Positions 37,154 through 47,579 of a stretch of 64,000 nucleotides of DNA are shown here, in pieces. The stretch is from contig JAPMAC010000221.1 of the NCBI GenBank assembly GCA_028671895.1, positions 2,976,001 to 3,040,000 on the forward strand, given 5' to 3'. Source of the DNA: Oenanthe sinensis (taxonomy: Eukaryota; Streptophyta; Magnoliopsida; Apiales; Apiaceae). The position numbers and the translations under genes are program-made. The notes below the pieces were generated by a model. That model was not told where the DNA came from and ran no database searches. It saw nothing but the letters and a program-made list of their open reading frames with translations. Numbering within the stretch: the stretch's first letter is position 1; each line of letters begins with the position of its first letter.

Positions 37154-37652
37154 GATACTGAGTGTTGTTTCTTGCTGTACCAAGAGATCAACCGTTGTCC
37201 TAGAAACTGACAGCTTCTAGAAGTACTTTTCCTGTTCATCCTGCATAATATGTATCTGTATAGCCTATTAGTTCAAAACCTGTATATTTAGAGTACCAAA
37301 TTCTAAGAATTGGTGTACCCTTCAGATATCTAAAAATTCGTTTAATGGTTATAATATGAGATTCCCCAGGATCAGATTGAAACCTTACACATAAGCATGT
37401 TGCAAACATTATATCTGGTCTACTAGCAGTTAGATATAATAATGAGCTTATCATACCTCTATAGTTTGTGATGTCAACTTTCTTACCAGTTTTATCTTTG
37501 TCAAGCTTTGTGGATGTTGGCATATGGGTTTTTACCGGTGAAGAATCTTCTAGATTGTATTTCCTTAGAAGATCCCTTACATACTTTGATTGGCAAATAA
37601 AAATTCCATCTTCCATCTGCTTCATTTATAGACCAAGGAAGAATGTCAACTC
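37154..37652 (-). pseudogene. RT/RNase H part of element C pol (5' of insertion B)
   Basis: Reading leftwards: DGIFICQSKYVRDLLRKYNL, then MISSLLYLTASRPDIMFATC, RYLKGTPILRIWY and TGFELIGYTD, with a stop soon after in the GSCQFLG region. It matches D at 23510-23960. The right end stops mid-codon at the LTR of H. Confidence 0.85.
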
Positions 37653-38835
37653 TGTTGGTTATGGGCCTACAATAGCAACCCATAACAGCAAAGCCTAACC
37701 CATGTAGGTTTAGGATTAAATAATAAAACCGAATTTTATTATTTAATTAATAACTAAGTCACACTTAATTATTAATGGCAGAATTCAAATTCAAATTTAT
37801 ATTATTTCAATTAATTAAGTCTCACTTAATTAATATAATAAAATTCAAATAATCATCAATTAATTTAAATCTATAATTTAAATTAATTATTCCTTTAAGT
37901 ACTCTATGTGTGTGACCCTATAGGCTATTATTTAATTAGCAATAATTTTATTCTCCAATAAAATTATAAACAATGAGCGGTATCTAGTAATACATCATTT
38001 CTACCCAATTAAATAATAATTAAATCGTGATTCGATAAAACCTTTCGTGATTAATGTTTCGGTGTAATATAATCTCTTTAACCATATATATTATAGATTA
38101 AACTCGAGGCATGTATTTAGTCATCCTCTTCAATATTTAATCCGGGTTTACTTGATCCATGAGTAGACTATGAAAACAAATCATTATTTGAGCACGGCCA
38201 TGCATTTTATAGTCTCACTCAATCAAGAAGCCAATAATATCTCTCCTAATTATAGGAGGGTTAAATCCTTTATCTATCATTCATATTTCTCATACGACTC
38301 ATGATATACCCGATGTCCACTTTTATCATTACCCGGTCAAAGGTAACTTTTAATGTAGTCAAAGTATATTAATCCTCGTATAGAAATATAATGATCTCAA
38401 GTCAGAGGATCATTATACCATTATCATTGTGAGTCTTTCTTATGACTTTATTAAACATGAAGAATCTCACTGTGGGTCTGTCCAGTACCATGTACTCCTG
38501 CATGTACCTATGTGTTGACTTTAGTATCCCCATATTTATAACCAATGAGATGTGGTTATCTGTCAAACAACATACTAATCTATTTATGTATTATTATTGT
38601 CCTATAATAATAATACTTGACTAGGGACATTTAAGAATATGATATATTATATAATCTCAAGTTCAAGTCATGTACTAAACTATACAATGTGTATCATGAT
38701 TCTAAGGACATTTATTATGCTAACAAATATATCGCAGTAATTAAAGTCATAATAAATACGTTTATTGAATAATCAATTGACATAAAGGTTTATCAAAATA
38801 AACATTGTATTGCCTCTAGGTCACCTACACCAACA
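37653..38835 (-). repeat. 3' LTR of element H
   Basis: TGTTGGTTATGGGCC...CTACACCAACA, then ATCTCCCACTTGCACTAG as in A and B. Middle parts (37960-38640) align with the A/B LTRs (for example CAATGAGCGG, TCTAGTAATACATCATT, AGTCTCACTCAATCAAG), but the outer part is different and about 400 bp shorter. Confidence 0.85.
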
Positions 38836-41800
38836 ATCTCCCACTTGCACTAGAGTCAATCACCCATGTATCTAATACCCATGGAACTAGTGTGACCGTC
38901 GTGCTTCTTCTGCGACAAGCCTTTGGTCAGTGGGTCTGCAATGTTATCATTTGTGTGCACTTTACATATGTGTATGTCACCCCTTTCATTAATCTCTCGA
39001 ATGAGGTGATATCTCCTGAGTATATGTTTGGTTCGGGAGTGAGCTCTAGGTTCTTTAGCCTGTGCAATGGCTCCATTATTATCGCAGTATAAATCAATGG
39101 GATCTGCGATCTATGGAACCACTCCCAAATTAGTAATGAATTTTCGAATCCAAACAGCTTCTTTAGCCGCTTCACAAGCTGCAATGTACTCAGCCTCCAT
39201 TGTCGAATCAGCTACTGTTTCTTGCTTTGAACTCTTCCAACTTACAGCACCTCCGTTTAGACAAAACACAAAACCAGACTGTGATACAGTATCATCCCTG
39301 TCTATTTGGAAACTTGTATCGGTGTAACCTTTTACAACCAGTTTGTCCTCTCCTCCATACACCAAGAATGAATCTTTAGTCCTTTTCAAGTACTTTAGAA
39401 TATTCTTGACAGCCGTCCAGTGACCTTCACCTGGATTAGATTGGTATTTGCTCGTCATGCTTAAAGCATACGAAACATTTGGGCGAGTACATACCATCGC
39501 ATACATGATGGATCTAATTGCTGAGGCATATGGAACCTTACTCATGCGGTCCTTGTCATCCAATGATTTCGGACACTGATCTTTAGAGATCATTATCCCT
39601 TGAGACACGGAGACATATCCCCTTTTTGCATTTTGCATACCAAAACGATGCAAAACCTTATCGATGTATGTACTCTGACTTAGACCGATCATCCTTCTAG
39701 ATCTATCCCTATAGATCCTCATTCCTAGAATGTAGGATGCTTCTCCTAAGTCTTTCATAGAGAAGTTGCTCCCTAACCAAATCTTAACAGCCTTGAGAGA
39801 ATGTATGTCATTCCCCATTAGTAGTATGTCATCAACATATAGTACTATGAATGTCACATGGCTCCCACTAACCTTCTTGTAAACACAAGGTTCATCTTCG
39901 TTTTGAACAAAGCCATACTCTTTGACTGTTTCATCAAAACGGATATTCCATCTCCTAGAGGCTTGCTTCAATCCATAAATGGATCGACGTAATTTACATA
40001 CCTTGCTAACATTCCTTGGATCGACAAACCTTCAGGTTGTGTCATGTGCACATCCACATCCTCTTCAAGGATTCCGTTAAGGAAGGCTATTTTGACATCC
40101 ATTTGCCAGATTTCATAATCATGGAATGCTGCAATAGCAAGCAAAATCCTTATGGACTTGACCATAGCCACTGGTGAGAAAGTCTCATCATAGTCAATAC
40201 CATGAATTTGTCTGAAACCTTTTGCCACCAATCGTGCCTTATAGGTCTGTACATTACCATCCATGCCGGTCTTCTTCTTGAAAACCCACTTGCACCCTAT
40301 AGGTTTTACCCCTTTAGGTGGATCAACCAAAGTCCATACTTGATTAGTATACATGGATTCCATCTCAGATTTCATGGAATCCAGCCATCTCTTGGATTCT
40401 GGAGTGTTCATAGCATCTTAGTAGGTGAGAGGCTCATCTTCGTCGATAAGCATCACATCACCATCTTGAGTTAAGAGAAATCCATAATATCTCTCAGGCT
40501 CATGGCGAATCCTACTAGACCTACAAATAACCTGTGTTTCTTGAGCAGTGTTGTGGTCTTGTACATCCTGCTCAAGTTCCTCCATTGGTTCAATGTTATC
40601 TTGTGGGCCTCGAACTTCATCGAGATCTATTATCCTCCCACTGTTTTTCTTCGAAAGCATTTCTCTTTCAAGGAAAACTGTAGTTCGAGCAACAAACACA
40701 TTGTTCTCGGAAGGATTATAGAATGAATAACCCTTTGTTTCAATTGGGTATCCCACAAAATTATATTTGTTTGATTTAGGTCCTAGCTTGTCAGAAGTTA
40801 AACATTTCACAAACGCTTCACATCCCCATATTTTCATAAATGACATGCTATGATGTTTCTGAGTCCATATCTCATATGGAGTCTTCTGAACCGTTTTAGT
40901 AGGAACTCGGTTAAGTTATAAGCAGCCGTCTCCAGGGCGTAGCCCCATAAACTAATTGGAAGATCTGTATGACTCATCATCGATCGTACCATGTCCAACA
41001 AAGTACGATTCCTCCTTTCAGAAACTCCATTCCATTGTGGTGTTCCGGGAGGAGTGAGTTATGATACAATACCACACTCTTTTAATAAACTCTTAAATTC
41101 ATGGCTTAAGTATTCACCTCCACGATCAGATCGTAAAGTCTTAATACTTCCGCCAGTTTGCTTTTATACTTCAGCTTTGTTTCTTTGAACTTTTCAAAAG
41201 TATCGGATTTGTTCTTCATAAGATACACATATCTACTGAAATTATCAGTAAACGTGATAAAGTAGTAAAAGCCACCTCTTGTCATAGTACGCATATGACC
41301 ACATACATCACTATGTATAAGTTCTAATCGTTCAGTGGCCCTTTCACCTTGTCCAGTAAAATGAGATTTAGTCATTTTTCCAATGAAACAAGGTTCGCAT
41401 GCTTCGTATGATTCAAAGTCAAACTTATCCAAGTATCCATCCTTATGTAACTTGGAAATGCGCTTCTCATTTATATGGCCTAAATGACAGTGCCAGAGGT
41501 ATGTTTAATTTGAGTCATTTATTTTAAGACGTTTGTTATTCACATTATAGATAGGAGTGTCTAAATCAAGAACATATAAATTGTTAAATAAACGTGCAAC
41601 CTCATAGGTAACATTTTTCAAAGAAAAGGAACAACTATTGTTCTGAATTAAAATGCAAAACCTTTCTTGTCTAAACAAGAAACCGAAATAATGTTTCTGC
41701 AAATTGCAGGCACGTAAAAACAGTTCTAAAGTTCTAAAATAAGCCCAGTGGGCAATGATAAATAATAAGTCGCTATAGCTAAAACAGCAACCTTTGCTCC

Positions 41801-41932
41801 ATTGCCAACTCGTAGGTCGACCTATCCTTTAGCCAAAGTCCTACAACTTTGTAGTTCATGTACATTTATACAAATGTGAGAACCACATCCAGTATCCAAT
41901 ACCCATGATGTAGAAGTTGACAAATTGACCTT
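38836..41932 (-). pseudogene. Pol of element H (protease end to RNase H)
   Basis: Better kept than B, but broken. From 41,500 leftwards: GAG-pre-integrase, integrase (CEPCFIGKMTKS, then SDVCGH, then a damaged RSD region near 41,130 with small indels), the GYSFYNPSENNVF linker, RT (KWVFKKKTGMDG, then YDETFSPVA, with YVDD intact near 39830) and RNase H (DSTMEAEYIAACEAAKEAVW), then stop TAG at ~39111, and the tail ADPLTKGLSQKKHDGHTSS. Frame changes near 39,970 and 41,100, and nonsense codons, rule out a full product. Confidence 0.88.
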
Positions 41933-42243
41933 TGTTAGTCCCAAATATCGTAGAAGGGGGGTTGAATACGATATTGTCCAATTTATAAAATATTCGCGGA
42001 ATGGTTCTTTTAGGACTTAATACAGTTCGAACAGTTATATAATCAAACAGTTGGTGAGCAATAACATAACAACAGTTCGTTCGGGGAATATATCGTTTTA
42101 TTAATATAAACCACGAAGGTGCTCCACAAATCTAATCTTTCGATTAGTTACAATGATTCACTAGTACAGTTAGTTGAGTTACAAGCTTTAATTAAAACAA
42201 ACAAGGTAACAACAGCTGTGTATAAACTTAAAGGCTTCAGTGT
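41933..42243 (-). repeat. 3' LTR of element F, truncated to 311 bp
   Basis: TGTTAGTCCCAAATATC... matches 50284-50597 almost base for base up to GGCTTCAGTGTTT, then breaks into env-like coding sequence. U3, R and the polypurine tract were deleted, so a joined env-LTR junction remains. Confidence 0.9.
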
Positions 42244-42741
42244 TTGGGTTCTTCTAATCTCCTTCTAGTCAGAGGTAGAGTTGTTTGGGTTCCCTCACCT
42301 TCCTTATGTGGTGCTTCTAAGGCACTATCTCCCTCACTCACAATTTGACGTTTCAAGGGTAGAAGAGAAGATAACGGTAAGGATTGAGTAGTGTTTGGTT
42401 CTGAGGCAGGGGTTAGAATCTGTTGGGTTGCAGATTCATTGCCTTGTCCTAATGCCACAGAGGGCTCAGCAGCAAGTTCCATTCCAGTATCTTCAAACAA
42501 ATTGTGCAAATTAGTAAACAGTGAAGATATAGATTCAGTAGGACTACCTGACTTACTACCTGTTAGAGAGATGGGATGATATGAATCTTGAGTATTAGCA
42601 TTCCCAAAAGAATCTCCTCCAGATGTAACTTGTACCTCATTCGAGTAATATTCGTGCCCAAGCCCGATAATCAGCAGGTAGGGTCTGAATATTATAATCG
42701 GCAACTAAATTCGTACGAGTGATACTAAAAATTCTAGCCAT
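42244..42741 (-). pseudogene. Env-like ORF fragment of element F
   Basis: The ATG at 42741 starts MARIFSITRTNLVADYN, equivalent in position to MAGFCELVKTNFVGF in E. It ends in TGA after 34 codons. A second frame (42237-42640) continues with a Ser/Thr/Pro/Glu-rich stretch (SGSPTESISSLFTNLHNLFE, then LLPLKRQIVSEGDSALE) of the sort found in the middle of E's env-like ORF. I infer an internal deletion joining start and middle, with the rest lost. Not functional. Confidence 0.6.
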
Positions 42742-44292
42742 TTTTAACAAGTAAAAATTACCAAAATTTTTAACTTTTCCAAAACAAAAACGAACTTAGT
42801 TTATTCGAATACGAACCAAAAATACCCAAAAATTCAAACTTCTCCAAAAATTCTAAAAATAATATATGATAAACTAGGAGAGATTTGAAATACACCAGTA
42901 TTTTTATTATCATTTTTTGACTTCTAGTTAACCCTAGAAAAATTCCCAAAGTTCGAAATATTCGTAAATTTTTCGAAACAAAACTAAACAAAATTAGTAT
43001 GGAAATGAAGCTAGTTAACAGATCTACAAGTTCACGGCTTTAGATTTGCAAAATATAGCCTAGAAATGTAGATATTTGAAGAGAAAAAAAATCAATTTAG
43101 CTCCGATATTACTAAATTATCGGCACATGCAAACTAAAGTAAAGTAAAACAATTTATATATATATATGACTTGGCTAAGTATCGGCACATGCATGTAACA
43201 AAAAGAAAAGAAAAGTACATCCACCACCACCGATGGTTAATAACTATCGGGAAAATTTGTTTTTTTTTTTTTACTATCAGACATGCAATAAATAATATAA
43301 AATAAGATCCGATACTTGCTAACTATCGGGACAAGCAAGAGATAATATTAAGTAAAAAATCACCTCCACAACCCGATGGTTATTAACTATCGATGCATGC
43401 AAACTAAAGTAATAAAACAAAACATTCTTAACTATCGGAACATGCAATTTAATTAATAAAAATATTTCCGATAGTTAACAACTATCGATATATGTAAGTT
43501 AATTTTAATTAGAAAATCATTAATAACTGAAATACTGATGATTTAAAAATTAAAATAAAACTTGCATTTATCAAATAATTTAAAACATGTAAACATATAA
43601 ATTCAAATTGTCATAAATTTAATTAAATAGAGATTTCTTGAATTAAAAATTTAATATTCCTAAAATAGAATTATTAAAATTTTAATTCAGAAATAGCTAA
43701 ACATTAAATATAATTCAATTTGAATTACACAGACATACATATTAATATATATAATATACAGGTGGTTGTTTAAAGATTTTGAAAATCAAAAATTTTTTTG
43801 TTCCATACTCTGTTGTAATTGTGATTTCCAAAAAATTTAAAAACAACACAATACAATTTAGTTAATCAAATAAGCAGAAAGACTATAAAATGAACATACA
43901 GTCAGTTATGCAAAAGAAAAACATGAAATGTAATTGCTACACAATTTCAGTGAGAACTAGAAAATTAAATAAATAGTCAGTACAACCAATTTCTCACTAA
44001 AAATCACAACCTGCCTGATATAGAATTTCTCAGCAAGATTTCATGAAATTGAAATCCACCAATTTATTCTAAACCACAGACTGTTATGCTTCTTGTTAAC
44101 TACAAACATTTATGTAGCAGTTAACTACTTATGCTATATCGAATAATTGTCACAAAGCATAACTGGTATACTTATGATAATTAATATTGATATTCATAAG
44201 CCCGAGATTATAAGTTAGACTGGAGTTCACAAGTCCTTTGGATATACAAATTCAATAACTTGTGAATCCATACAACTCCTCGCAAACAAAAA
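42742..44292 (-). other. Pol-env spacer of element F with ACTATCGG motif array
   Basis: 1.55 kb without a gene. 43110-43500 holds ten or so copies of (TTA)ACTATCGG or its reverse CCGATAGTTAA, some as facing pairs (CCGATGGTTA/TAACTATCGG near 43232; CCGATAGTTAA/CAACTATCG near 43470), often followed by (A)CATGCA. The same motif fills part of this element's LTR. 43500-44290 is plain AT-rich sequence. Confidence 0.8.
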
Positions 44293-47200
44293 TTAATTTA
44301 AATTTAACATCCCTAATTCACTAACCAACCTAGAGAAAGTAGATTCGTCTAGTGGTTTCGTGAAGATGTCTGCAAGTTGTTGTTCTGTGGGTACAAAATG
44401 CAACTCCACAATACCATTCATGACATGCTCTCGTATAAAGTGATACCTGATATCAATATGCTTGGTCCGTGAGTGCTGAACCGGATTGTTGGTTATAGCT
44501 ATGGCGCTTGTGTTGTCGCAAAATATTGGAATCTTGTTCAACATAAAGCCATAGTCTTGGAGTTGGTTTCTCATCCATAGGATCTGAGCACAACAGCTAC
44601 CTGCTGCGATGTATTCTGCCTCTGCTGTTGAGGTAGACACTGAGTGCTGCTTCTTGCTATACCATGAGACCAATCTTCTTCCCAAGAATTGACAGCTTCC
44701 AGAAGTACTCTTCCTGTCAATCTTACAACCTGCAAAATCCGAGTCTGTATAGCCGATTAGGTCAAAACCGGTACCTTTAGGATACCAAATTCCCAAATTT
44801 GGAGTACCCTTCAGGTATCTAAAAATTCTTTTGACAGCTATAAGGTGAGACTGTTTTGGGTTAGCTTGGAACCGTGCACATAAGCAAGTTGAAAACATAA
44901 TATCTGGCCTACTTGCAGTTAAGTAGAGTAGAGATCCAATCATACCTCTGTAGCTTGTGATGTCGACAGATTTACCTGTTTTGTCCTCATCAAGCTTTGT
45001 GGCAGTTGGCATTGGAGTCTTGGCGGTGGCTGAATCTTCAAGTCCATACTTCTTTAGAAGATCTCTGATGTACTTTGCCTGGCAAATGAAGATCCCATCT
45101 TTCTTCTGACTCACTTGTAGTCCAAGGAAGAAAGTAAGCTCGCCCATCATACTCATCTCGTACCTACTCTACATTAACTTAGCAAATCTCTTGCATAGCT
45201 CATCATTAGTAGAACCGAATATAATATCATCAACATATACTTGAACTAATATCAAATTATTTTTGTGCATTTTATGAAAGAGAGTCTTATCTATAACACC
45301 TCTGATAAAACCATTTTCAATTAAAAATTCAGATAGTGTTTCATACCATGTTCGAGGTGCCTGCTTGAGTCCATAAAGAGCTTTAAAAATGAAGTACACA
45401 AAGTCCATATAGTCTTTGTTCTCGAAACCCGGAGGTTGCTCTACATATACTTCTTCTTCCAGCTCCCCGTTCAGGAATGCACTCTTCACATCCATTTCAT
45501 AAACTTTAAAGTCTGAATGTGTTGCGAATGCCAATAGCATCCTGATGGCTTCAAGTCTTGCTACTGGTGCATAGGTCTCGTCATAATCTATTCCTTCTTC
45601 TTGAGAATACCCCTTAGCAACCAGTCTGGCCTTGTTCCTCGTAACAATGCCATCTTCGTCCAACTTATTCCTGAATACCCATTTAGTGCCAATAATAGAT
45701 TTGTCTTTAGGTCTGGGTACCAGTTTCCAAACTTTCTGCCTATCAAACTGATTGAGTTCATCTTGCATCGCAATCACGCAATCTGGATCTTCTAGAGCAT
45801 CTTCAACCTTTTTAGGTTCTTCCTCTGATAGAAAACCAGAGTACAGACATTCATTCTCTGTTGCTCTTCTAGTCCTCACACCACTCTCTGGGTCACCAAT
45901 GATTAATTCAAAGGGATGATCTCTGTTCCATACCCTCTGTCTAGGCAGATTAGCCCTTGATGATTGTCCTTCTTCGTAGTTGTGTTGAGAGTGACTAGCT
46001 GATCCTTCTTCACCTCCCCATGAGTTATTGCCTCCACTGTTTGATGATCCACCAGTTGAGCTAGCAGGTTCAGTAACAGACTGATGTTCAGATAACGTCT
46101 GTGACTGTGACTGTGTGGTATTACCAACACTTCCACTGCTTTGCTCTGGATTATCAATCTCCGTGTATTCATGACTACCAGATGCAACAACAGGTATGTC
46201 TTCATCTCCTAAGTAGTATTCTGACTGATTTTCAATTTCCAGAGATTCAGAATCTTTATCTTTTTGAAGACTTGGGAGTTTGGTGTCGTCAAACGTTACA
46301 TTAAGGCTTTCAATGACCTTATGAGTTTCAATCACATATACCCTGTACGTCTTAGACTCCAATGAGTAACCAAGGAAAATCCCTTCATCTGCTTTAGCAT
46401 CAAATTTGCCCAGATGTTCATCTTTCAATACATAGCATTTTCCACCAAACACATGAAAGTACTTCAGTGATGGTTTTCTGTTGGTCATAATCTCATAGGA
46501 TGTCTTTTCTAGATCTTTATTAATCAGGGTCCTATTTTGAGTGTAACAAGCTGTGTTGACTGCTTTTGCCCAAAAATATGTAGGTAGCTTTGACTGGCTT
46601 AGCATTGTCCTTGCTGCTTCAATCAAAGTCCTATTTTTCCTTTCTACCACTCCATTCTGATGTGGAGTTCTTAGGGCTGAGAATTGTCTTGAGATGCCTT
46701 GCTTCGTGCAGAATTCATTTAGAACTGCATTTTTGAATTCAGTTCCATTATCTGATCTGATCGTCCGCACAGGCAATCCAGCTTCCACTTCAGTCTTTTT
46801 AATGTGATCGATTACCATTTGAGATGCTTCATCCTTAGAATGCAAAAACAACACCCACGTGTACTTGGAGTAGTCATCGACAATCACTAATGCATATTTC
46901 TTCTTTGAAACTGACATGACATTAACCGGTCCAAACAGATCCATATGAATCAACTGGAGAGGTTCGCTGATGCTTGACATGTCCTTACTTCTATGTGACG
47001 CCTTCTTTGACTTACCCTTTTCACATGCTTCACAGAGTCCTTCTTGGTAGAATTCCATCTGTGGTAAACCTCTCACCAATTCTCTTCTAACTAAAGAATT
47101 CATCGCCTTGAAGTTCAGGTGAGATAGTTTTTTGTGCCATAACCAACTCAACTCAGAGGATGCTTTACTGTAGAAACAACTTTCTTCTCCTCTGCTTGCA

Positions 47201-47568
47201 GTGTTTAAGTCAGCTACGAACAGATTTCCTTTTCTTACTCCTTTAAGAGCAAGCTTTTCATCTTTCCTGTTGGTGATCAGACACTTTTCCTTCCTGAAGT
47301 CCACATTATATCCTTTATCTGTAAATTGACTGACGCTCAGCAAGTTGTGCTTCAGACCGTCAACAAGAGAGATATTTTCAATGATCACATTTCCAACTTC
47401 CAGACTACCATATCCCTTAGTAAAGCCTTTGCTGTCATCTCCAAAGGTTACAACTGGGCCGGTCTTCTCAACCACATTGGTCAGCAGGGACTTGTCTCCT
47501 GTCATGTGCCTTGAACATCCACTATCCAGAATCCACATGACTTTCTCATTTGTATCTATGCCCTGCAA
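44293..47568 (-). pseudogene. pol: Pol of element F: protease-integrase-RT-RNase H with one amber codon
   Basis: One frame of about 1,090 codons, broken only by TAG at 45169-45171 where homologues have CAG (AKLMQSRYE). Residues counted from 47601: protease WILDSGCSRHMTG (Asp26); GAG-pre-integrase with HKKLSHLNF...CEACEKGK (156-196); integrase D221-D284-E320, exactly 35 residues between the last two; Ser/Gly/Gln-rich linker (440-550); RT from ~625 with YVDD at 789-792. After the stop, RNase H shows GYTDSDFAGC, STAEAEYIAA and the ADIFTKPLDES tail. It makes the enzymes for reverse transcription and integration. The single stop falls between RT core and RNase H. Frame is -1 relative to gag. Confidence 0.93.
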
Positions 47569-47579
47569 CCACAAAGTGA

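Larger units (their letters stand above)
25093..37652 (-). mobile_element. Element C: SIRE/Maximus copia, minus strand, interrupted by B, 5' part lost
   Basis: Reading leftwards from 37652: end of RT and start of RNase H (37154-37652), element B inserted at 28738-37153, rest of RNase H (28381-28737), spacer, env-like remnant, polypurine tract and 3' LTR (25093-26493). Removing B and one GATAC restores continuous RNase H sequence. At 37652/37653 the RT is cut by the LTR of element H. Upstream RT, integrase, gag and 5' LTR are missing. Confidence 0.88.
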